Assembly: GCA_017545665.1 (NCBI GenBank)
Contig: JAFWKQ010000021.1
Location: 1 to 64,000 of the forward strand
Length of the DNA: 64,000 nucleotides
Direction: 5' to 3'
Origin: Atopobiaceae bacterium
GTDB taxonomy: Bacteria > Actinomycetota > Coriobacteriia > Coriobacteriales > Atopobiaceae
The translations under genes and the position numbers were made by a program. The notes under the pieces were generated by a model. That model was not told the origin of the DNA. It saw only the letters and a list, made by a program, of their open reading frames with translations, and searched no databases. The stretch's first letter is position 1; every line of letters begins with the position of its first letter. This document shows, piece by piece, positions 33,640 through 42,360 of this stretch.

Positions 33640-34446
33640 TTCCACGTTCTCCGGATACCATTCGGCAATCTTGCTATCGGGCATCGCGAAGTGCTGGTAG
33701 TCCTTGCGGTCCGGCCACTCCCCGCCCCACTCAAAGCCATGCTCGATAAACAACTTGTAACAGAGATCGTCCTTGGTGATCTTGTAGTCAAACGAGGCGT
33801 TGCGGTCCAAATACGGCTCCGCCGTAACGGGCTCTATGATCCTCTTGCCGTCAACCACCTTGGTGTAGGGGTTGTACAGCGTGTTTATGTCAACCGCAAG
33901 CCCAAGGCCATGATTGGAAATACGATTGGTGTGGGAGATGAAGCGGAAGTTGAAGCAGGACGAGTTGTTGTCTTCCATCGAGCGCTCGTCGTCGGCGTCG
34001 TACTCGTCCACGAGTCGAATCTTCTGGATGGGATAGCTGTTCTTGTAGAGCTCACGCAGAATGTCGAGCACGTCCTCGGCAATGTGCTTGTTCACGATCA
34101 TCTCGCCCTCGTGAGTCTTGCCGTCCTTGTCTTTGTGAAGCACGTGGAGGTAGCGCAGATCCTCTCTTGGGAGAGTGCAGTCGTCTTTGAACGACTTGCC
34201 CTTAATGCGGGCAAAAATATCGTCGGTTATCTCCGTTACGTAGAAGGCCTTCTGCTCGTCGGCGCTGAGCTCGGCATTGCTCGCAACCTGCGAAGACGAC
34301 GCGCTTCCAGCATCGGTCGCCTTCTCGGACGACGAGCTGGCGCTGTTCGTTGGCGCAACCGAGGTATTCGCTTGGCCACATGAAACAAGACCAAACGAAA
34401 CTACCAAGGCAACCAGTACTGTAATAAGGTGCGCTTTGAATCTCAT
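33631..34446 (-). CDS. M15-family D-Ala-D-Ala carboxypeptidase lipoprotein
   Basis: 271 residues from ATG 34446 (GGGAG seven bases upstream). A lipoprotein signal ends in LVSC, followed by a Ser-rich linker. The peptidase part has SNHGLGLAVDINTLYNP (the His-x6-Asp zinc motif of M15/VanY enzymes) and GFEWGGEWPDRKDYQHF, which provides the catalytic Glu/Asp and final zinc His. Located on the outer face of the membrane, it would trim peptidoglycan stem peptides. Confidence 0.88.
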   Translation of the reverse strand: MRFKAHLITVLVALVVSFGLVSCGQANTSVAPTNSASSSSEKATDAGSASSSQVASNAELSADEQKAFYVTEITDDIFARIKGKSFKDDCTLPREDLRYLHVLHKDKDGKTHEGEMIVNKHIAEDVLDILRELYKNSYPIQKIRLVDEYDADDERSMEDNNSSCFNFRFISHTNRISNHGLGLAVDINTLYNPYTKVVDGKRIIEPVTAEPYLDRNASFDYKITKDDLCYKLFIEHGFEWGGEWPDRKDYQHFAMPDSKIAEWYPENVEKS

Positions 34447-34647
34447 GAGGTCTCCCTTTCTTTTGGAGCAACGCGCAAGCACAACACGCCACCATAATAC
34501 GCCATGTTTACCTTGCTGCCCCGCAGCCTGGAATCGTTGACAGCCTGAGGTCGATAAAGCATGATGGAACCATCCGCGACTATACGAAAAATCGGATAAA
34601 CGCGGGCAGGTATTTGGCGTGTTTAGACTTGGTTTAGGATGATAACC

Positions 34648-35162
34648 ATGGCCAACGAAACGAACGAGCTTTTTACCAAAAGGCGGCGGACAAGCTCCGC
34701 AGCCCAGACGACCTAGACGAGTACGTACGCATAACCAACCCCAGCATATGGATTGTGCTCAGCGGATGTGCCGTCCTGCTAATTGGCCTCTTTGCGTGGG
34801 GCTTCTTTGGCACGGCCGAGACGCGCGTAGGCGCCATGGGAGCGTACGTAAGGGGCGAAGTATTCTGCTTCCTGCCGTCTGACAAAGTTTCCAGCATTCA
34901 CGAGGGAGACATTGCCAACGTAAGCGGGGAGCAGATGAAGGTGGCATCCATAAGCACCGTGCCCGTATCGTACGCCGAGGCACGGCAGCTCGTAGGCAGC
35001 GACTACCTGGCGAGCACGATCGTGGGAGGCGAATGGACCTACGTCGTGCGCTTTGCCAGTGACAACAAACCAAACCTCGCCGCAGACATCCCGCTCAGTA
35101 TAAACATCACAACCGAGCGCATCGCACCCATTAGTCTCGTTTTTGGGAACGCAAAACGATGA
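34648..35162 (+). pseudogene. NHLM-type secretion adaptor, frameshifted
   Basis: ATG 34648 starts MANETNELFTK. After four A (34678-34681) the frame fails; one extra A restores KAADKLRSPDDLDEYVRITNPSIW, then a membrane helix and a beta-barrel part of about 100 residues ending with INITTERIAPISLVFG. This matches the HlyD-like secretion proteins of NHLM/NHLP bacteriocin export operons but is shorter than usual (about 170 against 250 residues). Its stop overlaps the start of the exporter in ATGA, so the two were co-translated. Confidence 0.7.
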
Positions 35163-37327
35163 GCAGAGTAAAGAAAGTCCCCCAAATCATGCAGATGGAG
35201 GCACTCGAATGCGGTGCCGCCTGCCTGGCTATGGTTCTTGCCTATTACGGACGATGGGAGCCGCTCGAGAAGGTTCGCGAGCAGTGTGGCGCCTCACGCG
35301 ACGGCAGCAAGGCGGCAAACATCCTTAGGGCGGCACGCAGCTATGGGCTTTCCGCCGAGGGTGCCTCTGGCAACGCTCAGGCACTCCGTGCGGAAGCCAC
35401 CTTTCCCTGCATCATCTTTTGGAACTTCAATCACTTTGTCGTGCTCAATGGCTTTAGAGGACGCTACGCATACATAAACGACCCCGCGCGCGGCGAGATA
35501 CGGGTAAAGATGGAGCAGTTTGAGGAGAGCTTTACGGGCGTCGTTCTTCTATTTGAGAAGAACGAGGCCTTTGAGGAGGGTGGCCAAAAGCCAAACACGC
35601 TACGCTACGCCAAGGAGCGACTTAAGGGCATGGGCGCCCCCCTTGCCTTTGTTATGCTAACGGCTGCCATCACGTCGCTTACGGGAATCGTCAACACATC
35701 CATGGGCCAGGTGTTTATGGATCGCATCCTCACAGGCAATAATCCCGACTGGCTGACGCCAATGATAATTTGCATGCTCATCCTCGCTGCAATAACAGGA
35801 ATCGTTTCCATATTGAACGCATTGTATTTGGTACGCATCCGAGGCAAGATCGCAGTTGTCTCCTCCTCGCGCTTCATGCGTCATTTGCTGCACCTGCCCG
35901 TAGGCTTTTACTCGCAGCGCATGGTAGGCGACCTGCAGCAACGACAGTCCTCCAACGAGTGCATCGCCTTTTCGCTCATTGGGCAAGTGGCACCCGTTAT
36001 CGTTAACGTAATTATGCTCGTGCTGTACCTGGTCGTTATGCTGAGCTACAGCGTCCTCCTTACGGTGGTGGGAGTAACGAACGTCCTCATAAACATACTG
36101 TTGGCACGCTACATCTCCAAGCAGCGAGTGAACATCTCTCGTTCGGCTACCGCCAATGCTGGCAAGAAGTACGCCACTGGCGTAAGCGGCATCGAGATGA
36201 TCGATACCATAAAGTCGTCCGGTGCCGAAAATAGCTTTTTCGAGCGATGGGCGGGCTATCAGGCGCTCATGAACAAGGATCAGGTTCGCACCGAGCGACT
36301 GAACCAGTACTTGGGATCGCTGCCCGCAACCCTTACGTCGTTGGCAAACGTCGCGGTACTCGTGCTTGGCATTTGGCTCATCGTAAGGGGCGAGTTTACC
36401 CCTGGCATGCTGCTCGCGTTTACGGGCTTCCTCTCGTCATTTACGGCTCCAGTCAACCAGCTCACGGCCCTTGGACAAACGGTCCAGGAAATGGAGACGC
36501 AGATGGAGCGCATCGAGGACGTTATGAACTACGAATCCGACGTGCCTGAGGAATGCGGAGACCCCGCGGACATAAGCAGCCTCAAGCAGGAGTTTGGACG
36601 CGAAAAACTGCGTGGGCAGGTGGGTATGGAGGGAGTTTCCTTTGGCTACTCCCCGCTCGACCCCCCGCTCATACAGGACTTCAACCTCCACGTTAAGCCC
36701 GGTTCCTGGGTGGCGCTCGTGGGACCTTCCGGCTGCGGCAGATCCACCATAGCCAAGCTGATGAGCGGCCTCTATGAGCCATGGTCTGGCACGGTGAGTT
36801 TCGACAACAAGCCCATAGGGGAAACACCGCGCCCCATCCTCCGTGGTTCGGTGGCCGTCGTTGACCAGGACATCGTGGTGTTTGACGACACGGTATCCAA
36901 CAACGTAAGGCTGTGGGACGATTCCATCGAGGACTTTGAGGTTATGCTCGCCTGTCGCGACGCGAACATTCACGAAACCATTGCCAGTCGCGGCGATGGC
37001 TACTCATCCCGCATGTTGACAGGCGGGCGAAACTTTAGCGGCGGTCAGCTCCAGCGACTGGAAATAGCGCGCGTGCTTGCCAAGGACCCCACCGTGGTTG
37101 TATTGGACGAGGCCACGAGCGCGCTGGACGCAAAGACCGAGGCCTCGGTTATAAAGCGCATTCGAGAGCGTGACATTACCTGCATCGTGGTAGCGCATCG
37201 CCTGTCCACCATTCGCGACTGCGACGAGATAATTGTGTTGGACGAGGGCAAGGTGGTAGAGCGCGGGACGCACTCCCAGCTACTCGCCATCGACGGATCA
37301 TATGCGGAGTTGGTGCGCAATGGATAG
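35159..37327 (+). CDS. NHLP-family bacteriocin exporter, peptidase/permease/ATPase
   Basis: 722 residues, the family length. Order: C39 peptidase at 1-140 (ALECGAACLAMVLAYYG with catalytic Cys, NHFVVL with His), six-helix permease at about 160-450, ABC ATPase at 480-722 (FSGGQLQRLEIARVL signature, VVVLDEATSALD Walker B, VAHRLSTI). The Walker A reads GPSGCGRST, with Arg in place of the essential Lys. It would cut double-glycine leaders such as Nif11-type ones and export the core. It is preceded by the adaptor and followed by the second subunit (ATG overlaps its end). Confidence 0.92.
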   Translation: MSRVKKVPQIMQMEALECGAACLAMVLAYYGRWEPLEKVREQCGASRDGSKAANILRAARSYGLSAEGASGNAQALRAEATFPCIIFWNFNHFVVLNGFRGRYAYINDPARGEIRVKMEQFEESFTGVVLLFEKNEAFEEGGQKPNTLRYAKERLKGMGAPLAFVMLTAAITSLTGIVNTSMGQVFMDRILTGNNPDWLTPMIICMLILAAITGIVSILNALYLVRIRGKIAVVSSSRFMRHLLHLPVGFYSQRMVGDLQQRQSSNECIAFSLIGQVAPVIVNVIMLVLYLVVMLSYSVLLTVVGVTNVLINILLARYISKQRVNISRSATANAGKKYATGVSGIEMIDTIKSSGAENSFFERWAGYQALMNKDQVRTERLNQYLGSLPATLTSLANVAVLVLGIWLIVRGEFTPGMLLAFTGFLSSFTAPVNQLTALGQTVQEMETQMERIEDVMNYESDVPEECGDPADISSLKQEFGREKLRGQVGMEGVSFGYSPLDPPLIQDFNLHVKPGSWVALVGPSGCGRSTIAKLMSGLYEPWSGTVSFDNKPIGETPRPILRGSVAVVDQDIVVFDDTVSNNVRLWDDSIEDFEVMLACRDANIHETIASRGDGYSSRMLTGGRNFSGGQLQRLEIARVLAKDPTVVVLDEATSALDAKTEASVIKRIRERDITCIVVAHRLSTIRDCDEIIVLDEGKVVERGTHSQLLAIDGSYAELVRNG

Positions 37328-37978
37328 TCTCATGAAGTCCCGACTCGAAGCCCGAGCCAAAAAAATGCCCAGAAGACCGAGCGCGCCTATGCGGAGCTTG
37401 CGGCCAGCATAGTTCGAAAGAGCAAGAGGCCTCCCGTACAAGTTGACGATACCGAACAGGTTGACAAGGCCGTAAGGGCATGTCTCAGACACATGGGTGT
37501 GACGCCAGGAGACGCACCCAGCGGCAACGTGAGTCTGGAGGAGCGCATAGACTGGTTCTGTCGCCCCTCGGGCACGATGCACCGAAAGGTGCGGCTTAGC
37601 AACGGCTGGCAGAAGGAGGCCTTTGGCGCCATGGTCGGACGCCTGAACACGGGCGACGTGGTGGCACTCATACCCAAAGGGCTCGGCGGCTATTGGTATA
37701 TAAACCCAAGCACCGATGAGAAGGTTAGGGTAAGTACCGAGGTTGCGCGACAACTCGACCAAGAGGCTACGTTCTTCTACAAGCCTCTGCCATCCCGGCC
37801 GCTCAAGAAGGGCGACCTGAGCTCGTTCGTGTTTAGTTCGCTCAGTCGTTCGGACTACCTCGTCGTCCTTGGCGCGGCAACCGTCATGACACTCGTTGGT
37901 CTTCTGCCTGCGTGGGCAAACAAGGTGGCCTTTGGCGCGGTGGAGTCTTTGCAGACCTGGTTGCCCGCCAACGTATAG
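37320..37978 (+). pseudogene. NHLP permease/ATPase subunit, N-terminal part
   Basis: ATG 37320 overlaps the previous stop. The frame fails after a run of seven A (37359-37365); one extra A would restore AQKTERAYAELAASIV and the cyclic-nucleotide-binding-like N-terminal domain (LSNGWQKEAFGAMVGRLNTG, VVALIPKGLGGYWYINP) up to the first membrane helix (VVLGAATVMTLVGLLP). It then stops at a palindromic repeat at 37994-38037. The remaining permease and ATPase part is found 5 kb downstream at 43027-44538. Confidence 0.75.
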
Positions 37979-37993
37979 ACGAGGACGAATAGC

Positions 37994-38037
37994 AAAAAGC
38001 GGGCCAAAGGGGACAGTCCCCTTTGGCCCGCTTTTTT
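37994..38037. terminator. AAAGGGGAC palindrome with flanking A/T runs
   Basis: AAAAAGC, GGGCC, core AAAGGGGACAGTCCCCTTT, GGCCC, GCTTTTTT. A complete bidirectional terminator structure that sits exactly at the break of the NHLP subunit gene. Confidence 0.85.
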
Positions 38038-38258
38038 GCGGCAGGCACAGGGATAGTCCTTGTACCCACTATGATAAGAGGACCAATGAAGGCCTTGTCA
38101 ATCCAGGACGTTTTGGACGCACGCGCAGCTATTGCCCGCAGTGTGTTAACGCCCCCGTCCCCATGACACCCATGACACGCACACATAGGCAAGAAATGAA
38201 GCTAAAAGGGGGACGTTCCTTCCGTGTCTAAATCCTTAATATCTTTTATGTATAATTT

Positions 38259-38412
38259 AACGGGAAATGAATCGGTTCAAAAATGCAAAAGGCCAGGATT
38301 TATCAAAATGGCGCGCATTCATTTCCCACTACGTATTTTATCTAACGGGAAATGAATTTGTTCAAAAAAGCGTTTTCCCAGTTGGCGACTAGAAGAGGCT
38401 CGTTCACTTCCC
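38259..38412. repeat. 85-bp-periodic inverted-repeat array
   Basis: Forward arms AACGGGAAATGAAT at 38259 and 38344 (85 apart), reverse arms ATTCATTTCCC at 38317 and GTTCACTTCCC at 38402 (85 apart). No gene is visible in 37979-38600. Confidence 0.75.
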
Positions 38413-38514
38413 ATTATTTGTACAGGTTGCTGAATAACCAACACCAGCCGCCGCCCGAATCGCATCGATTTCGACCAAACGGCTACAAAAGTCGCAAGAT
38501 GCAAGTCACAGGAA

Positions 38515-38558
38515 GGGAGCGTGCCTTTTGCAAACCACTTTACAAAAGGCACGCTCCC
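38515..38558. terminator. 16-bp perfect hairpin
   Basis: GGGAGCGTGCCTTTTG (38515-38530) and CAAAAGGCACGCTCCC (38543-38558) with a 12-base loop, 43 bases beyond the end of the minus-strand gene at 38601. No T-run, so it may be a processing or attenuation element rather than an intrinsic terminator. Confidence 0.5.
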
Positions 38559-38600
38559 CTATTTAAGTCACAGATCTAATTGCCGCACGATCGATAAGCG

Positions 38601-40058
38601 CTATGCGGGCGCTTTGGCTGGCGCGGCCTTCGCGGATCCCGAGTCCTTCGCAGACCCGGAGTCCTTTGCGGGCGCCTTCGCGGACGACGAGGACGACGAG
38701 TCCTTTGCGGGCTCTTGAGCAGGCGCCTCTTTCAAGGAGTACGAGGCGTATATGCGCGCCAAGTCCTCCTCCGAAACGCCCAGCTCCTTCATTAGGTTCA
38801 TAAAGTTCTCGCGATCGGTCTCGTCCATGTACTCGCCGGTCTCCTCTGCCATTTGGGCAATCGCTGGTAGCACCTGCTCCTTGGCAGTGGTTACCACCTC
38901 AGTCTTGGCATAGCGTGCAATCTCTCCTATGAGAAGAAGGCCACCCTCCAAATAGAGAATCAAAAGGAGCGTGATGGCACCAACGGGAATGGCAAGCTCC
39001 ACGAGCGTGTTCTTATAGGTTTTCATGTAATTGAAGAGCAGCATAATGGGGGCAAAGAGTATGAGCTGCGCAGACCCACCAAAGCCGGCATTAAGATACT
39101 TGTTCACCACACGATAGACCCAAGCTCCTTGGCCGTTGTTCCATATTTCCGCAATGGCTTGCAAGCCACCATTCGCGTCGCTCGCTATCACAATATTGGA
39201 AATAACAACATCCAGTATGCCAGCCAAAAGGCAAACAACGGTAGCGTACTTGGCAAAATCCCAGCAGTTACGATTCGTTCCGAGGTAGGCCATGAATTCC
39301 TCGTGCGATCGACCTTCCTTGCGGAAGCGCTTCTCGAGCACCGTTTGGTAAACGATCATGCCGCAAAGGGCAAAGAACATCATAGGCGGCTTGGTAGGAA
39401 GGAAGGGGAAGAACGAGATGGACAGGTGGAAACCACCTGAGTTAGCCTGCACCTTTAAATACAAACAGACAAGTTCAAAAATAACGGGCAGAACCGTAAG
39501 ATAGCGAAAATACCTGCGCTTCTCGCCCACAAAAAACTTGGTGGGCTCATAGTTAAGGAAGAACATAACGCTGGTGCAAAGAAAGAGGTCTATAAACACG
39601 TTAAAGGCTATGAAGCCTGCGGAATTGAGCATTGAGAAGGCCGCGTCGCACATCACAAGTGCCTGGTCTCGGTTTTCCACAAAGGCATCGACGGAACTCA
39701 CGATGTAGCGGTGGTACAGAAGCTCAAAGACCACAATGATGGCAAGAGCAGCACCGCCGTAAACAATCATCTGGTTTTTGTAGTCGTGCTTAATGAGCAT
39801 CTGCGAAAAGCTCGCAAGGAGGAGGAAGAAAACCGAAAGGGGCGTGATGAGCTCCAAAACGCCAAGCGGTGTTGCCAGAGAATCTCCAACCGCAGGATCT
39901 ATTTTGGCAACGAGTGCAACTGGCGGAAGAAGCAGCTTGATTACTAGGAGCAGCCAGCCGATGATCTTAAAGTGGCGATAGCTGAGCGGACCCAAGTACG
40001 AAATGTCATCACCCTCGGCATGCTGGTTCCACTTGAGTTTGGACGCTTTTTCTGCCAT
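38601..40058 (-). CDS. Polytopic membrane protein with Ala/Lys/Ser tail
   Basis: 485 residues from ATG 40058 (GGAGGGG upstream). About ten hydrophobic helices, then a cytoplasmic region with ETDRENFMNLMKELGVSEED and a low-complexity tail rich in Ala, Lys, Ser and Asp (AKDSGSAKDSGSAK). No family is recognised. It lies inside the 5-kb block that splits the NHLP subunit gene, on the opposite strand. A role with the exporter is conceivable but unsupported. Confidence 0.7.
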   Translation of the reverse strand: MAEKASKLKWNQHAEGDDISYLGPLSYRHFKIIGWLLLVIKLLLPPVALVAKIDPAVGDSLATPLGVLELITPLSVFFLLLASFSQMLIKHDYKNQMIVYGGAALAIIVVFELLYHRYIVSSVDAFVENRDQALVMCDAAFSMLNSAGFIAFNVFIDLFLCTSVMFFLNYEPTKFFVGEKRRYFRYLTVLPVIFELVCLYLKVQANSGGFHLSISFFPFLPTKPPMMFFALCGMIVYQTVLEKRFRKEGRSHEEFMAYLGTNRNCWDFAKYATVVCLLAGILDVVISNIVIASDANGGLQAIAEIWNNGQGAWVYRVVNKYLNAGFGGSAQLILFAPIMLLFNYMKTYKNTLVELAIPVGAITLLLILYLEGGLLLIGEIARYAKTEVVTTAKEQVLPAIAQMAEETGEYMDETDRENFMNLMKELGVSEEDLARIYASYSLKEAPAQEPAKDSSSSSSAKAPAKDSGSAKDSGSAKAAPAKAPA

Positions 40059-40196
40059 GGCCCCTCCGAACGTATCCCTAAACAACAGCGCCTTTAGGCT
40101 ATCATGAAGTACCCTCTTGCGTGCTATCATTCGCGTTTCTTTTTGGTCTTTTTCGGCAAAGTTCAAACAAGGGGGCTCTTCGGCACATTTGTCTTC

Positions 40197-40250
40197 CTCA
40201 CTCAGTTTCTCACTCATGGTACGGTCATCCTGAGTGAGAAACTGAGTGAG
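40197..40250. promoter_or_regulatory. 20-bp perfect inverted repeat upstream of membrane gene
   Basis: CTCACTCAGTTTCTCACTCA (40197-40216) and its exact complement TGAGTGAGAAACTGAGTGAG (40231-40250), 14-base loop. It lies between two minus-strand genes, 139 bases upstream of the start at 40058. Operator, attenuator or terminator without U-run are all possible. Confidence 0.55.
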
Positions 40251-40319
40251 CATGGAGTGGGGACTATGGCATCAAGCAATAGGGAGCATTCCCTTTGCTT
40301 GGGTTAAGCCACTGGCTCG

Positions 40320-41456
40320 CTAAGCCACTGGCTCTTTCTTTACCCCATCGCCGTAGATGGTCGCAAAGTCGTCACGCATGGAGAACACCGTGTATCCCGC
40401 CTTCTCCCACGACTCGCGATCCTTGGCAGCATCCTCGGCATTGCCGTATTCCCGCTCGGTGTCGTCGGCTAGAACCATAAACGCAGCACTTGGGTGGGCA
40501 TTCTCCGACAAGGCGTAGTTGAGCATGGCAGCGTCACCAGAAGAGTTGCCAAAGGCAAGAACGGGCTGCTTGCCAATCTCGCGCGCGATGGCATCCACCT
40601 TGCACGTCTTCGCGTTCTCACCCGCATAGGTGCCGTCGAACACCACCTTGTCACCCACCTTAAAGGTGTAGTCGCCATCCGCCTCGTCGCCCTGACCAGT
40701 TGCGGTATATCCGTACTCGGTGCCAATAACGTGCGAAGGATCGATGTTAAGAGTGCCGGCAACAACGGCACGAACGACGTTGCGCTCGGTGGCGGTAACA
40801 ACGTAGACGTCGAAGTCGTTTGCCTGAAGGTACTCAAAGACCTCAACCATGGGCTTGTACCACGCCTGTCCCCTGGTCATTCCCGAGAAGCCCTCCGCCT
40901 TTGACTCCTTAAACTTGGTCACATACACCTCAAGCTCTGCCGGAGTGAGGCCCTTGTATGCAATGGCACCCGCCTGCGCCTGACGCGTGCTCATCTTCTC
41001 GGGCTTTTTGCCCCATGCCGAGTCGACTATCTCCTGCGCCACGGCTTTTATATCCTCGGGAGCCTTGTAGTTGGGGTTGTTGAGCGCGTAATCGGCAAAC
41101 ACCATGTACTCAAAGCACCAAGGATACGTCTCGCACATGAGCGTTCCATCCAGATCGAATACGGCAATGCGGTCCTCAACCGGAATGTAGTCCTTGCTCG
41201 ACTCGTCCGTTGCCGCACTCACGAAGTCAGTGAGCTTCTTTAGCGACTGGCTGTCTTTCGTCCACGACGAAAGCGAGGCAGTTGTCACAGCGGAAGAAGC
41301 GCTCGAGGAACTTGTCTGCGAGCTCATCTGCGAGCTCGATCCCGAAGACGCATTTGCGCCACATCCCGCAATACAGAGCGCCACTATCAGGGCAACCACA
41401 ACCGAAAGGGCGCGCCTTGCGCGTGTAAGGCCCTGCATGCTTACGTTGTCTTTCAT
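40320..41456 (-). CDS. HAD-family phosphatase lipoprotein
   Basis: 378 residues from ATG 41456, after GGGAGGATCT. Lipoprotein signal with lipobox CIAGC, then a Ser-rich linker of about 35 residues. HAD motif I is VFDLDGTLMCETYPW, motif II VVTATERNVVRAV, motif III Lys in CKVDAIAREIGKQ, motif IV AFGNSSGDAAML. The phosphoserine-phosphatase-like build (HAD-IB) is unusual outside the cell; as a lipoprotein it would act at the outer membrane-face, possibly as an acid phosphatase. Single gene divergent from the small peptide gene. Confidence 0.85.
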   Translation of the reverse strand: MKDNVSMQGLTRARRALSVVVALIVALCIAGCGANASSGSSSQMSSQTSSSSASSAVTTASLSSWTKDSQSLKKLTDFVSAATDESSKDYIPVEDRIAVFDLDGTLMCETYPWCFEYMVFADYALNNPNYKAPEDIKAVAQEIVDSAWGKKPEKMSTRQAQAGAIAYKGLTPAELEVYVTKFKESKAEGFSGMTRGQAWYKPMVEVFEYLQANDFDVYVVTATERNVVRAVVAGTLNIDPSHVIGTEYGYTATGQGDEADGDYTFKVGDKVVFDGTYAGENAKTCKVDAIAREIGKQPVLAFGNSSGDAAMLNYALSENAHPSAAFMVLADDTEREYGNAEDAAKDRESWEKAGYTVFSMRDDFATIYGDGVKKEPVA

Positions 41457-41673
41457 AGATCCTCCCAAGGTTTTATGAGCAAACGATTTATATTGCCCCT
41501 AGCTTCTCACAAAAAGGCACGTCTCGCACATCGTTTTGACCCCGCATGCAAGAATACTTCCCTTTGCGCAAATACTTCACATGTGGGACACGCGGCACCG
41601 CAGTGCGTAATTAAGGGCACGTCAGTCAAACATGAGGGTCCGAAAGGCGGGCCCCAACGAAAGGAGAATGACA

Positions 41674-41838
41674 ATGACACAGGTAAAGATGAACCAAATG
41701 CAGGCAGTCGAGCTCAATGACGACCAGCTCAACATGGTAGTGGGCGGCAAGGGTCGCCCTGGTGGCAGCAGCCCCATCCGCGAGTTGATCCAACTGATTC
41801 GCCGCATGATCGAAAAGAATCCGCCAAGCAACGGATAA
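41674..41838 (+). CDS. Double-glycine peptide, bacteriocin-like precursor
   Basis: 54 residues from ATG 41674, eight bases after AAAGGAG (an ATG at 41668 is too close). The leader QAVELNDDQLNMVVGG ends in the LxxxxVxGG-type double-glycine signal. The core of 29 residues, rich in Pro/Gly, Ile and Arg (PIRELIQLIRRMIEKNPP), would form a basic amphipathic helix. A C39-type exporter gene lies 4 kb upstream. Followed by a strong terminator. An unmodified class II-like bacteriocin or signalling peptide is the best guess; no immunity gene is evident. Confidence 0.75.
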   Translation: MTQVKMNQMQAVELNDDQLNMVVGGKGRPGGSSPIRELIQLIRRMIEKNPPSNG

Positions 41839-41845
41839 GCGCGAC

Positions 41846-41876
41846 GGCGCCCTCACGCAAGTGGGGCGCTTTTTTG
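41846..41876 (+). terminator. Rho-independent terminator of peptide gene
   Basis: GGCGCCCTCAC / GTGGGGCGC stem with GCAA-type loop followed by six T. Confidence 0.9.
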
Positions 41877-42014
41877 GCCCCTTTCCCACGCTGGGCCGAG
41901 CCGAGCCCTCGCAAACGAGGCTTTGGGCATACCGAGAGCATAAACTTTGCAATCTGCGCACTTCTCAGCGGCTGTCGGCTGGGCTTTGGGCATAAAACTT
42001 TGCAACCTGCACAC

Positions 42015-42090
42015 AAAACGTGACACGAAAACGGTCCTGTGTACACTCCAGGGCATACAGTGTACACAGAGCCTTTTTGTGTCACGTTTT
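42015..42090. repeat. Nested inverted repeats
   Basis: Outer arms AAAACGTGACAC (42015-42026) / GTGTCACGTTTT (42079-42090), inner arms TGTGTACACT (42038-42047) / AGTGTACACA (42059-42068). Part of a 41877-42360 gap that also contains a direct repeat of CTTTGGGCATA...AACTTTGCAA and has no gene. Confidence 0.7.
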
Positions 42091-42360
42091 CTGTACAGTT
42101 TCGATATTTATGTGCGGGCACGGACAAAGACGAGCGCCGAGCCGCGGGGACGGGGGGGACTGAGGTGTGTCACAGGCCCGCCGAAGCAACGAAAACCGAC
42201 AAAATTAAAAGATTCTGTAACGTTAGAGGAATTGTCGTTATGCTTATCGACTTTTATGGGCATAATAGCTATCGAAGCATGATGAGTGTGTCGCGCAAGG
42301 TGCTCGGCGCTGCTTCGGTGAATCAATGTGTGTGGTCCATCTCGAAAGGAGAAAAGTAAG

